Shown: positions 32,209 to 45,030, numbered from the stretch's first letter. The stretch: DNA of 64,000 nucleotides from Dermanyssus gallinae (GCA_003439945.1 QVRM01007033.1:1-64000); one strand, 5' to 3'. The notes: a model not told the origin generated them from the sequence alone. Program-made: numbers and translations.

Positions 32209-35200
32209 CTTGATGATGTGTTCGTCGAGAAGCTCCCCGAACAACACATGTGCGTCGTTGTCTCCATGTTCGGAGATCAGGCTCCGTTCAATTAGCTCTG
32301 CCTCTGCTGCGAAGTTGTCGTCGTCGTCGTCGTCCATTTGCCGCTGAAGATCGCCTTTGGCAAGCAGCACAGCCTCGATGGGCTCCACAAACTCAGCAGC
32401 AGCAACAGCAGCAGAAGCAGTATTACCACCAACATCATCTGCTGCCGCATCAGCAAAAGGTTCGTCCGCGAGCATAGGGTCCCACGACCCACTGCCTTCG
32501 ACGTCTTCATGCGTCTCCGTTGCGCGACGGTACTCAAGCACGCTGTTGTTGCTGTTGTCGCTACGGCGACTGCTTTCTGTTCGAGTGGCTTCCTGAGCCG
32601 GGCGTGCGCGTGCTTCATGCACCGACAACGTCGCATCGAGCCGCCTGCTTTCGCGTGCACCGTCAGAGGTCGCTGTTTGTTTAGCGTCCAAGTAGTTGTT
32701 GTTGTCGTCCAAGTTTCTGCTTGCGTGTTCTTGTTGCTGGCGACTTGCTGCCAACTCCCTCTGCCGGGTTCGCTCCTGCATGCGTCTGATCGCTTCGGCG
32801 AGCTGCATTTCGATAGACATCTCCTCGCCGTAGACCGGTCGGCGGGTTGTTGTTGTTGGTCTTGTTGTTGTTGTAGTTGTTGTTGGTCTTGCTGTTGTTG
32901 TTGTTGTAGTTGTTGTTACTGTTGTTGTTGGCCTTGTTGTTGTTGTTGCTGTCGTCATCCTTCTTATGAGAGTCGATGTTCCCATTGTCGTAGTCGGCCA
33001 ATGCGTGGTCTGCAACGTGTCTTTGTGCTGGTAGCCATAGCCGTGGTTCATTGAATTGTCGTATCGTGATGAGGCGCTGGAGCGCCAGTTCTGGCTACTC
33101 GATCCATCACTGGTAAAATCGTTGCCATGTGCTGGTGCTGCTGTTCTTTCTGCTGATGGTGGTGGTAGTGGTGCCGACAACGACGACGACGACGACGACA
33201 TCTGCCCGACGTTCAGAGTACTGCCGCCATGCAATGATGCGGTAACGGTTGCCGCATTCGTCGCCGCTTGAACTGACGTTTGCGTTCTGGCGTTGCCGCT
33301 GCCGTGATGGGTCGCTGTCGTCACGTCGTCTGGTAGTGAGAAATCAACATTGCGGACTGGCACGGATGCAGTCCTGCTTCCTGGTTCCTGAGCTCCGCGT
33401 TCGTGCAGTGGCCGACTTTGCTTGTCGGCGCTGCCGGCTGCGGCAGCCGTCTCGACGGCCGGCGATGGCAGCATGTACACGCGGTTACGGTAACGTGGAG
33501 CGGTTGGGATGTTTTGCGAGCGAAGCCTGGTCGAGGGACTTTGTCTCGAGCGCGGCAGGGCTACGATGCGTCGCCGTGGCACCACGTGGCGCCGCGTTGT
33601 GCTGATGGACAATGCTGGTCTAGGCGTCGTTGTGGTTGTGGTGCGCCGCAGTATAGGGAACTTCGATTCGTCGAGGTCAAAGAGGAAGCGCTCGAGCTCA
33701 TTGTGTCCTTGTCGTTGTCGGCTACCGTCAGCCGGACGGAGCTTCAGAGATTCATCTCGATTTGTCTCATGCACATATCTCCAGTCCTGCTCCTCGACGC
33801 CGGCCACGCGAACAAGTGGGCCGATGTCGCCTGCTAACGACACGGAAGGGCGTCTCGTCTGGGAGAAGACCTGATACGCAGATCCGTGTCGCTGTCCAGA
33901 TGGCTGACGCAGCCTTTGCACTCTTTGCTCGACGGACATTTTCCACTTCTGAAATTCATCATCATTATCATCCTCACCGTCATCATCGCTGTACGGCTTA
34001 TGCGGCGAACGCGGAGAACCAACACCATGATAGGATCTTTCCGTTGGCACTGCCGCTGCTGCTGCTGCAGTAGTGGTGACCAGTCCTGCTCTAGGAGGTT
34101 GAATGCTTCGATTCCAAAGCTCCTGTATAGACAGCGCTGAGCTAGAATTAGAATACCGGGTAGCAGGCGACGGATCAGAAGAACTCCACGAAGCGATTGT
34201 TCGCGAGGAGTTTGCACCACCTGCCCTCGAGAAGGTGTTACTGGCTTTCTGCCTTCTTTCGAGCTCGTCATAGTAGTCGTACTCGTCAACACCGCCGACA
34301 GACGAGCGCCTGTAGCCAATAGGAGTCGTTTTTGGCGTCGTGGCCGGCGTTGGTGTGGTGCGAACTCTCGGGGGTTCACCCCAAAGCGTTCCGAGGTGGG
34401 GGGACGACCCGAGAGGGAATCGAGAGCGCGAGGTTCCGCCCGCACCCCGCGACGCGACCGCACCCTCATTGTTCCTCGACCGGCTACCACCGCCACTGCC
34501 GCTGCTGCTGCTCCAGTGGTGGCGAGTTGAGTTGAGTCGACCTTGCGTGGTGTCGTAGATTCGAGCTTTCGTCGTCTGCGGCACCCAGGTCGTGGTCCTG
34601 ACGCGCGGTCGCAATGTAGTCGGCCACACCGTCTGTTCAGCATCGGTAGTGGGATATCGGCGACCTCCGTCTAGCCAGTGCGAGAAACCGGAACCAGGCC
34701 GGATTGCCGTGATGCTATCGTTAGCCGTCGTATCAGCCGAACTCATCCAACTACCACCATCAAGACCATTACTAATAATAGCACTGCTGCTGCTGCTGCT
34801 AGTATTAGTCGCTGGCCTATAAGAACGGTATGGTACGTAGCCGTGTTCTCGCGAAAAGCTGTTGTAGAGGCGTATTCGACCTCGACCACTGCTCTGTCGT
34901 CGTTCGCCTCTGGCGACCTTATCGCCCTCACTACGGCGCTTATCGTCGTCGTCGCCGTCGTGGTCGTCGCCACAGCAAGGATTCTGGGGACGCAGACCCG
35001 TATGCACGATCGCTCGGCCGAAAGGAGATCGAACCTCGTGAACGGCGCGAACCGTTGGCCGAGCCTGTTGGTTGACAGTTGAGTACTGCTGTTGCCAAGA
35101 CGAGGTGACGTCTGCACGAGGTCCAGATGTGGGTATATGCCTGGGCAATGCGGTGGAGCTAGGCAAGTAAAAGTAGGATGGGGGACGTGTGGTGGTTGTA

Positions 35201-35587
35201 GTTGTCGTCGACGGTGTTGTAGTTCTCCTCGCTTCGTGTGCGCTCGCCGGGACTGCGAACGGCCAAACGGGAGCTGCAGTGGCCATTCGCCACGAGGGCA
35301 CGTGTGGGGCGTCAACGGGTCGATATCGGTAGCGACTAAAAGAGCCCGTCAACTCGGACGCAGCCGTCTCCCTGTCGGCGTCCGGCGTCCAGTGCCCCAG
35401 AACCCCATCACCAGAAGTGCCCGTGCTGTGGCGAATCGGATGCTTCCTGCTCTTCCTCAATTCTTTGTGCTCCCGGTACGTCATGCCGTGCACGTACTTC
35501 GCCTCTGAAAGTGTACGATCAGAAGAGGGCGCTGATGGGCGTTGGTAAGCGCCCGGCTGCAACGCGGAAACGTGTCCATCGAGCCCG
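32209..35587 (-). CDS. Giant internal exon of a Thr/Ser/Arg-rich low-complexity protein
   Basis: An open frame of about 1,126 codons lies between acceptor TTTTACTGCGTTTCAG|C (exon start 35587) and donor ATCAAG|GTGAGG (exon end 32209). The frame runs on 18 codons past the donor before a stop, so the real protein probably continues in another exon. It begins 'GLDGHVSALQPGAYQRPSAP' and has many Thr runs (TTTTTT), Arg-Thr-Thr and Ser-rich stretches, an acidic HDGDDDDK patch, a Q/R helix-like segment (EMQLAEAIRRMQERTRQREL) and an acidic Ala/Glu/Asp-rich end. No known domain was seen. Thr/Pro/Ser content suggests a mucin-like or cuticle-type extracellular protein, but no signal peptide exon was found. 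Its length without stops on a strand with normal base composition argues that it is real. Confidence 0.7.
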
Positions 35588-36303
35588 CTGAAACGCAGTA
35601 AAACTTTTATGTATATATTTAAATGCATTTTTTGAGAGATAAAAAGTGGACACACATAAAAGCGTCAAAATAAAAGTACCGAGATCAGCGCCAACAGTCA
35701 CGGTTGTAACAGAACGTTGTTTAGTGGCATAAACGGATTGTAGTACCGAAACTTAAGCTCGAACAATGATTATACTTGGCGCTCTTTTGGATGAACAGCT
35801 GTGATCAAGTAGTCTTAAAACTAACTCTAGATGGCAAAGGCATCGAGCTCGCTCATACTGCCCGTTATCTGAGAATACATATAGACAGGGAACTACGAGG
35901 CACACCTTAATAGTTATAGAAGTGGAAAAAGTCACTAAGGTATTGAACACAATGTCCCAGTTTATGCCAAACAACTATGGCATACGGGCGTTAGAGACAA
36001 TCAAGGGGTTAAAATTCGAAATCAAGGGGCGAAATCTGTAGTCAAGGTGAGTCCAAGTAAAGAAGCGGTGCAATCTTACTTTAACATCTGCAGTAATTAG
36101 AATACCCACTACTCACAAACATGAACCTACAGTTTATGTTTGTGAGTAGTGGGTAGCAAAGCACTTTAACCCTGAACATAGTACACAACGCATCGGCGTC
36201 AGTCTCGAGCAACGAAGTGCAGGAAGCAGTGCAAGACTTCTGCAAACAACGGCCTCAATCATCCTGCTATTGGGCCTTGGCTTGCTGCCAAACCGAAAAA
36301 CGT

Positions 36304-36336
<33 letters not shown>

Positions 36337-36344
36337 TTTTATAC
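35588..36344. other. Probable intron sequence upstream of the giant exon
   Basis: No exon recognised. A perfect hairpin lies at 36103-36155 and (TA)n at 36304-36331. Confidence 0.4.
36103..36155. repeat. Perfect 20-bp inverted repeat with 13-nt loop
   Basis: TACCCACTACTCACAAACAT (36103-36122) is exactly complementary to 36136-36155. No transposon features flank it. Confidence 0.95.
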
Positions 36345-36620
36345 ATAATTAAGTCAGACCCGGTGAACCACTGCCTGAGGGCAGCGAACCTAGCACCGCC
36401 GCCGCATTTCCACGTTGCACTTCAATTAATATTCTCTGCAGCAGAAATTCCACTGTCCTCTTCTCATCCTTCTTACCTGCCGCTTTTTTTCCAATTTATT
36501 TTATAAATCTTACTGTTGATTTGCCTATGACCCCCATTATCTCTATGTCAACTGCACTATAAAAGAAGCCTCCAACTCGCGGTACTTCAGACTTTTCCGC
36601 TGATCTGTTAAATTGGCAAC
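36345..36620 (-). mobile_element. Retroelement RT-polyprotein C-terminal fragment, copy 2
   Basis: Minus strand reads 'GGFFYSAVDIEIMGVIGKST', one stop, then 'GKKAAGKKDEKRTVEFLLQR', 'ILIEVQRGNAAAVLGSL' and a stop. It corresponds to the end of the same retroelement domain (FxPxAxETxG...FLxQRxSxxxQRGNAAxxLG). Only one in-frame stop interrupts it. Confidence 0.65.
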
Positions 36621-37156
36621 AACAAATTGCCAATATATATCTATATATATAGAAGTCGGTTTGGAAACATCTCGGCATGCCGATGCATGCCAATATGCTT
36701 CTAAGCCGACATTTCGAAACGGTCGCTTGTGGTATGTGGTATGGCTATGTTCAATCAGTAGAGTATTTGTGGCGAGCTGCTATTTAGGGCAATTCCAAAA
36801 TGATTATCTATGAAAAAATTGTGCATAATTCCTTTTGGCGGAGCTTCCACCTACGTGTTCATGATACTCTATCTCAGAAGGCTAAAGCTACTTCTGGTTG
36901 CCCCCAACGAACCATTCTTGGGCCAGTTTAGATCAACCATCATATTTGGTCACGGATACGCAAAGTACAATTACACCACCGGTGGCCTACTTCTAGCTTC
37001 CAAAAAAAAAATTATCAAAAACTTTGTTGTAGCGACGTCTGTTGCTATGAAGTACACAGAGCACGTAACAAACATCGTTTCAAGAGCAACACAGAAAGCG
37101 AATTGGATTAAATTCGTAAATTAATACACGTTCATCCCTACTCGGGGATCTACATA
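36621..37156. other. Intergenic, nothing recognised
   Basis: A plus ORF of 104 codons (36810-37124) has no recognised domain and may be chance or a repeat relic. Confidence 0.35.
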
Positions 37157-38051
37157 CAGTCCCTGAAAAAAAATATAGGGGCCACCCACTTTTGCCACAT
37201 TTCACGCATTTCTTATAACCAAATGTGTAAAGATCACAGTGATACATGCTCACAGAGTAACAACGAGGACTTCTATCGACATTTGGGGTCTCGGATTACT
37301 TTGAACCACGAGATTTCCACATTTGGCACAGCTGCACCGCGAAAAAATGATAATGTCACTAGCAAGATGCATGTATTAACGAGTGAATTAAACGGAATAA
37401 CGACATTTGGGCTCATTTAACGGCTTGACAGAAACAAAGGCAGACCTCCTACCAGAAGTTTTTTCTTTGTTCAAACGATAGGCTTAGGCTGGCGCCTCAT
37501 GGGTGAAAAAATGCCCATATCAAGGCTTATTAGGACATCGGCCTCTCTAATCGCAAAATTTCCTGTCAATTGGGGCGTTGTGCCCAAGTAGTAAATAACT
37601 TTGTTCATTTAGGTAAAAGATACGCCGTAAAAAAGGAGTTCCGGGCGTCCAAATTTTATTTCGGAACGAAACAAGCTGCAATTCTGAAGAAAGCGTCGAA
37701 CTCTACGCCCTCGGCAAGGGCAATTGCGGCGGCGGCCGACGTGCAAACGAAAGTGCGAAATTGTGCAAAGCTTCCTCAGGAATACCAAACCGCACTTTTG
37801 AGGTTATCTGACTTAATGGGAAGTTCACTGAGTACTATGTGTAGTCTAAATGCTAATTATAATTTTTTCGCGGTGTAGCTGTGCCAAATGTGAAAATCTC
37901 GTGGTTCAAAGTAATCCGAGACCCTAAATGTCGATAGAAGTCTTCGCTGTTACTCTGTGAGCATGTATCACTGTGATTTTACCACGATATGTTATAATAA
38001 ATGCGTGAAATGTAACAAAAATGGGTGGCCCTATATTTTTTTCAGGGACTG
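37157..38051 (+). mobile_element. Internally deleted Tc1-family element with ~200-bp inverted repeats
   Basis: The 895-bp element starts CAGTCCCTGAAAAAAAATAT and ends with its complement CAGGGACTG. It is flanked by TA on both sides (37155-37156 and 38052-38053), as expected for Tc1/mariner insertion. Terminal repeats are about 198 bases with some mismatches. The inside keeps part of the transposase N-terminus, for example 'VVNNFVHLGKRYAVKKEF' and 'ARAIAAAADVQTKVRN' (compare the copy at 19200), but the catalytic core is gone. A non-autonomous, mutated copy. Confidence 0.92.
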
Positions 38052-39180
38052 TATATACTGAAAACTCTTTGTACGACCTATAATAACATTTGCACTCTAG
38101 TCTGGAACCCATGTCTGAAGAAAGACCGGTAACTCCTAGACAAGACGTGCAGTAATAACCGACGAAAGATTCCATACAAGTGTGATATCCCACGCGATGA
38201 CGTTCCGATTCCTAACATGGTGGAGAAGTTAAGAAAAATTGATCTTGGTGTTGTCATAAATACTGAGAAAAGTCATACTGAACTGATGTCAAAGATGTTT
38301 AACATCATCCGTACGACGACGCGTCGTAAAAAAAATATTCTTTCAAAGTTTGTAGCGAAAAAGCGAACTCTAAACCATATGCTCCTGTAGAGAATAATCC
38401 GCCATCTTCATGGAAACTTGACGTTAACAGACTAAACATCTCCTTGAAGAAAGCGTATTAATAATATATAGTTGGCCGGACAAGGGTGAGTTTTGACAAT
38501 AGCGTCAAAGTAGCGAAATTATACATTAAAATGCCGATATTAAAAAAAATCAGAAAGGCAACACCGAGATGTTAAGTCGTTACCGACACTTAAGCAATAC
38601 CACGAATACAAGCAATATTGTATGAATAATATAATTAGTATAATAGAAATTGTAATACCTATGCATGTAAATAATACCCTTGTTCAAAATACGTAATTGT
38701 ATATTTCGTTTATTTTTTTAATTTAAGTATATAATCATGGTGAGTTGCGTAGCACATACCTTTTTATGTGGCAATAAAGGTGATTTTAAATTATTTTAGA
38801 GCATCTAACCGGATTTGATCTAATATGCAGGCGGCTAAACTCGGTTTTCGTTGACTAATATTACAATGATTTTATATGTATTTCAAATAGGATACAGTTG
38901 TCAGATTCGAATGCGTTTTCGAGCATTTGTTGTCAGATCGGTGTTAGTAGCGGTAGATTCTCATCTTCGCATCGCGTGGCGCCAACAATCGTAGAGGCGA
39001 TTTATTTATTGTTCAGTCTACACACTGCCAAGGGTTTTAGTATTTACCAAGGTTGTTTTATTTATTTATTGATTGAATATCAATACGAAACGTATGCATA
39101 TCACTGTCACTACAAGTACGACCATTACTACTATACTATACTAGGATACTACTATTAGTGGACTAGGATAGTCGATATGA
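38052..39180. other. Intergenic, possible relic near 38.17-38.4 kb
   Basis: A plus-strand stretch (~38176-38385) reads 'YKCDIPRDDVPIPNMVEKLR' and 'KIDLGVVINTEKSHTELMSK' without stops but is not recognised. A short segment near 38975 resembles those at 29215 and 30370. Confidence 0.3.
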
Positions 39181-42000
39181 CTGACTACCTTGATTCCCGT
39201 ATGGCTCTTGTATCACTGCTGTTCGTTGTACTGTCGTCCCGCCGGAATGTATCGTACATGCGAAGTTTCTGCGACAGCACGATCACATCGCAGCATACTA
39301 AAAGTGTATAGAGCGTACAGAGTACGACTCGACGCACCACGGTCGACCACATACTGTGTTTGCCTTTCAGGCTAGCACCGGTTGGCAGGGCGAGACACAG
39401 AACGGATGGACACTCGACACTGTTATTGTTACAGCTGTTGCTGCGGCGGGAGCAACAATAGCAACACTAATAAAAAGCAACAGTGGCGACACCATCAACA
39501 ACAACAGCAACAATTGCAGCAACAGCAACAATTGCAGCAGCAGCAGCAGCAATTATAGCAGCAGCAACGACAACAGCAGCACTAACAGTTTTGCTTTTTG
39601 CCCGCTGTAACTATTTTTATGTAGAACGACAATCAAGGCTCCAGCAACCAGCCGAGACTCGATTAATGCCGAGGCTCGGGCCAACAGGGAGTCGATCACG
39701 ATCGATGCGACAGGCCAACCAACGCCTCTGTCAGGGAGGGCCTTTCACGCTAAGAGTAAAACGTAGTCGCTCGCCAGTGAAGCCGGCGGTGTATCATTCC
39801 TGCGTCGTACACCATCGAACGTACGTGGATACGATCGAGCCGTCCATGGACGACGCTGTTTTAGCTTGGTGCATTGTCGTGCCGGATCGCCACAGATTCG
39901 CCGTCGTCATCTCCGACAAACTTCACTACCTCGACTTGGCCTTGTCTGGCTGGCGGAGAGCGGAGTGTAGCGCCGAACTGGTCGAGTCTAGGTAGACCGC
40001 TGCAAAGTTGGCTTGACGGCCACTTACTCACTCACGCCTGCGAGCTCACAGACTCCGATCACTGACCCGCACCAACGCTGACCGCAAAACGCTATTCTCT
40101 ATTCTCTCATTCTCCGGTAACGTTGACCTACCTGTACACATCCACCCATGTCGATCGCCTACGATGCTACTCTCACTGCTGTTACCTCAATCTCTACTAA
40201 GTTTGTTCGATTGCTAATTATTACTAACCACGAACTGGTTAATACTCATTAGTACTAACTGCTACTAACTGACCTCTGCTACTGCTTCTGCTGCCACCGC
40301 TGCCGCTGCCGTTGCCGTTGCTGCTGCTACGACAAACTACGTTACTGCAGCGACCGCAGCCATTAGACAGGTAACAGGCTATTTGTTGGCGTTTTGCTAG
40401 TTACGACTGTTACCGCCACACTGTTGCAAATACCGACTGTTACCGACACACTGTTTCATAGGTACGACTGTTACTGCCACACTGATACGAATTACTACAG
40501 TAACCACCACCACCACCACCACTACTACTACCAGTAAACTATAGCTAACCAACCACCACGGCGGCCAGCGCACGCGTTACTGCTGTACGCCAGTAACGAA
40601 AGTCAGTCGCTCAGTAAGCCAGTGGTTGTGTTGTCTTGTTCCGATAGAGAGGACGGCCACCGTGTGTTGCCACCGTGTCGAATGGGTTGACCGGCTGAAA
40701 GGCAACATCACAGCTATCATCGTCATCATAATCATGTTCTCATCCTCATCATCATCACCACCATCATCACCATCATCATCATCATCGGTATTGTCGTCGG
40801 CATGGTTCCTATTATCGCATTATCATCATCAGCATCCAGTCATTGTCTTCAGCATCCAGCCTGATTCTGCGTCGAAACACGTCTCTCTCTCTCTCTCCCT
40901 CTTTCTCTCCCTCGGTGACGGCACGCCATGCTATGCCACCCATCCACCCACCCACGGAACCATGACCACGTTCATCGTGACACAGCACACACACACGGAA
41001 CAGACATACTAGTCGTGACACTCCAGCAGCAGTTCCCTGGGTGTGCACCCAGAAAAGAAAGAACGAGAAACCTGTAGAGAACGGAAGACGAACGGGTCTA
41101 CGAAGACGCAGTACACTTGTTGCCTTACACTTGCTCACGAGGACCATCTCCTACTACGACAACTACCACTGCTGCTACAACTGCTACTACTACTACGACT
41201 ACGACTACTATTATGGAACACGCATGTTCGTTCATCCGCAATCATCACGCTCATTGAAGCGCGTTCTCGCCACAGGTCGCAGCCAGACACCACTCAGCAC
41301 CAGCACCGGCGGCATTGACATCGGGTAGAGCACCCTGGAGACACCCTGGACAGTGGAGTGCCGCTCCCAGGAGGAGCGGGTGTGCTCGATCTTCCTCCTT
41401 GCACCTTCTCGCCTCAATGCGTCTCATGCGTCTTCTTGGTTACTGTACTCCTTGTTCTTGCTGTCTTTTATTTTTATTTTACCTTTATCTTCTCTCTCTC
41501 TCTTTTGTACTTTTATATAGTCTATGTATCGTATTTTTCTCCTCTGCATCATCATTGTTGTTGTTGTTGTTTTGTGTTGTTGGTGAGCTGTTGTTGTTTT
41601 TGTTGCTATTACTGCTGTTATCGTTGTTGTCTATCGATTTTTTGTCTACCGGAACTACAGCGATGCGTGGGCATGCGCATGAATGAACGAACCATTGAAC
41701 GGCGAAGGAAACGGTAAACATGACGACGGCGATGACGACAACAACAACAACAACAATACCCACAGCAACGGCATCTTGAGTATTTTGGCCAGCATCTTCG
41801 AGAGTGGATCTCTGGATACGAGTCGTTGTTGCCAGAACTACCGCCGGCGTGGCCATCATAACGGTACAGATCCGGTGGCTGTTGCTCGAGTTGACAAATT
41901 GGAGTTGGCAAACGCAGGTCACTTAGCCGTAGCCCAAATCGCACGTCGAGTTGCGGAATTGAGTACAGACGTCAAGTGAACGCCTATGCGACGTCTTTCT
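39181..42000. other. Second triplet-rich, non-coding region
   Basis: Rich in CAA/CAG (39488-39590), ATC (40729-40795) and TAC/CTG triplets, with a CT run at 40880-40910. ORFs here are low-complexity translations. Same texture as 6.4-14.9 kb, so perhaps leader/promoter sequence of a neighbouring gene; no exon is supported. Confidence 0.35.
40402..40490 (+). repeat. Three imperfect ~35-bp tandem repeats
   Basis: 'ACGACTGTTACCGCCACACTG' type unit occurs three times with substitutions. Confidence 0.7.
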
Positions 42001-43117
42001 GCGCATGCTGACTTTGGCCTGCCGATTTCACCTCTGGACGCCCGGCCGGCCAATCGGCATTTCTGGTCGATTTCCAGCTAAAGTTCGGCCCGTCAATCAA
42101 ACACTAAGATACGCATTGCGGACTCTAACTTTGAAAAGCTTGTAGAGCTTACGCCATGCTGACTTAACTTGACATGTTTACAGCTCCAGTTAATGGCTGA
42201 TCCTTTCAAAAGGCAATCTGTACATGCGTAGTAATAGATAGCGCAACCCATTTACCGTCAGCATCAGTCTAGGCCTAGGAGTCAGTTGGCTTTTCATGAA
42301 GTACCATGTGTTACTCTCATGCGGTGTATACGTGTCACTCTCTCTGATAATACGAAGAATTCTGTTCCGGCCTAGATCACAGTTTACAGCTAATTAATGA
42401 TAAAAATATTAGTCTTCGGAGGGTGGGCTAACCAAATAATGAAACCTTTTTTCAATATAGCATAATACTTGATAGACTTCAATAGCTTTGACACCTTATC
42501 GAGCAACACCCTTTGAATTTGCTAATTTACTAACACGAGCGAAGCTCTAGGTAAACCTTATATACCATAATACGCCTAAAACCACCTTGGCCTTATAACA
42601 CAAAACATCTTGAAGTTATTCCTACGGAAACACCAATGGGATGTGATATGAACAATTTATTTGATAATTCTTAGGAAAGCAATACCTTCTTCAACGTGAC
42701 AGATTCGGAAAGCTTCGTAGAGGTTGTTTTGATGTTAGCATAAGTCATGTTCACAGTGGAAAAACGGTTTAAAAGGCAATAATAGCTTGTACGGAACATG
42801 TAAACAGTGTGTTTGCGTACATAATTCTTCAGAAGGATAATGACAAAACATAATGTGGGCTTCACAATCGCTCATCGCCAAAATAAAAGAGCTTTCTATT
42901 ATATTTACCTCCAAGTAACTTAATGTTATCCATTTGAGGATCCTGGTCGTTAGAAGCAAGATACGGGGTGTGTGTTTAGTGTGTAGTGCGAGTTACTGGA
43001 GTCCCACACTGCATTCTCAAAAGATGGACGTAAATGACCTAGCACCCTATAAAGTGTTTTATTATTTTAGTCATATCTCATTTTAATAACCACATAACAA
43101 TCGATGATTCTGATGGG
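42001..43117. other. Intergenic AT-rich sequence
   Basis: No gene recognised. Short ORFs on the minus strand at 42.67-42.96 kb have no recognisable domain. Confidence 0.35.
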
Positions 43118-43400
43118 ATGACCCTAACAGCCCTCGAGCGTGGGAAGACACTCGTCTGGGACCCTACCGTGACTGACTCTTTAGCACCTTTAATTGTCAG
43201 TCACGGCGCTGCCCAGTATGGTTATGCTGTTTCGCAGGCGGAGAGAAATAGGTGTCGAAAGTATGCATCTATTGAAGACTCTATGAAGTTTCGACCGTTT
43301 GCTGTTGAGACTTTAGGGGGCCAGGCGAAATTACCAAGAGAGTTATTACTGAGGTATACAAGTGTCTCAGATTGGCCACGGGGACTTACGCACTGGTGAA
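43118..43400 (+). mobile_element. Retroelement RT-polyprotein C-terminal fragment, copy 3
   Basis: A 93-codon open frame reads 'GKTLVWDPTVTDSLAPLIVS' and 'RKYASIEDSMKFRPFAVETL', matching the GKxLVWDxTVxDTxAPSY...KYxxLxxxxxFxPxAxETLG block of invertebrate RT polyproteins. It has no stop within the matching region, but the surrounding polyprotein is absent. Confidence 0.7.
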
Positions 43401-44262
43401 TTTTTGCGGCAAAGGCTCACATTGGATCTACTACGTGGTAACGTCACAGCGGTGCTTGGCACCTTGTCCAGGTGGTCGACACCAGGCCTGGAATTAGGGT
43501 TGATGTAATTTGTCGTCACTTTCACTGGAAGACAATTGTTTGGACAATTGCAATATCGCGCTCCTTGAATATTAAGTCCACAACAGAAGATAATGATCTT
43601 CTAAGGTTAATTTGAGACTCTAGATCACTGAGACAACTCAATTAGCAAAAACGCTACGTTTAGGAGAAGGTAAGCTCTATCACTCAACCGCTACGTAACA
43701 TTCGATTTGGAGTTTCAAACACCTCAAACATGCAAAAACGGTAATATATCAGGTAAAACTGTTTGGGTAAATCAATCGAATAAAGCTTAAAACAGTGTAG
43801 AATCGACTTGTTGCACTAGGCTCGATAGTATGCCTGTTTACAAAAAAAAACCTTTGCTGCCCGACTCGAGGTGTTTGAAACCAAACGTCGTTATAGATGC
43901 GGCATAACGAATTTACATCAGTATACGATCTGCATATTTACACCATTGCTGGAAATAACAAATTACTGCGCAGGATTACAAAGGACTGCAAACCATCTTA
44001 CTTCATGTGCTTTAATCACAAGTAAGCAATGCGGTCGAAGTACTGCTCACGGAGTTACAGTGGGTGAGTATTTCACTTAAGACAATTCAAGATGCAGGTT
44101 CTGTCTGTAAGAATCGATATCTTAAAATAAAAGTCGGTCATTAGCTTCCTTTCCAAGCCTTTCCATTTTCGAGTAAAAATTACTATAAAGCATCACTACA
44201 AAGCGCACCAACATAAAGGTTTTTGATTACACCAAAAGGCGAGACTACATTTATTATATATA
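43401..44262. other. Intergenic, nothing recognised
   Basis: The first ~150 bases may continue copy 3 of the retroelement in other frames. Confidence 0.35.
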
Positions 44263-44853
44263 CAGGGTGTTGCAGAAATTTTTCATACTAGATAAAGGGA
44301 ATTGTAGAGCTCGTTAAAGCAAATATTTTTTTCAATGGAACATGGTCTCTGAGAAATCTTGTTTCGGAGTGAGAGTGAAATTACGATAATTTGTGACACT
44401 AGTGTTTTAGGAGCATAAAATGTGCTGTTGCGAGACAGCCAGTCCTCCTATACAGAAACTAAACTACTGAATATGTTAGCTTTGAACACGTGGGTAGTCG
44501 TAGGGTTACGATTTGAGGTATGTGGCGTGAAAGCTAATAAAGAACTTCATTTTTGACGAATTCTCTTCTAAACGACTGTGTCGCATCTTCTGACCGGCCT
44601 TGTATACCCTTCAGAACATTTTTATCACGAACACGACAGTGTGTTTAGTTTCTGTATAAGAGGATTGGTTGTCTGACAACAGCACATTTTATGCTTCTAT
44701 GTCGGGCAAAAACTTTAGTGTCACAAATTGTCGTAATTTCACTCTCACTCCGAAACAAGACTTCTCAGAGACCATGTTCCATTGGAAAAATATTTGCTCT
44801 GACGAGCTCTACAATTCCCTATATCTATTATGAAAAAAATCTGCAACACCCTG
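44263..44853. mobile_element. Palindromic MITE with CAGGGTGTTGCAG termini
   Basis: A 591-bp element with inverted arms of about 200 bases; both ends read CAGGGTGTTGCAG inward, the left one after TA. Arms carry 'ACATGGTCTCTGAGAA', 'GTTTCGGAGTGAGAGTGA' and 'GCGAGACAGCCAGTCCTCCT'. A diverged copy lies at 25314-26235. No ORF. Termini of this type occur in Tc1/mariner-like MITEs, but the parent transposon is not visible. Confidence 0.85.
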
Positions 44854-44970
44854 TGTATACGTCTCCGGACGACAAATTTATTTAAATTCAGTAATTCCTC
44901 ATTGAGCTTAAAATTACTACACTATTCAAACAATTTTAACCATTCAGGGCATTTTGCAGAAAAGGCTGTA

Positions 44971-44976
<6 letters not shown>

Positions 44977-45028
<52 letters not shown>
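44977..45028. repeat. (TA)n microsatellite
   Basis: Near-perfect TA run just to the right of the MITE. Confidence 0.95.

Positions 45029-45030
<2 letters not shown>

Noticed and set aside
33834..34643. 269-codon minus ORF in another frame of the giant exon
   Set aside because: Shadow of the longer 1,126-codon frame on the same strand, which has matching splice sites at both ends.
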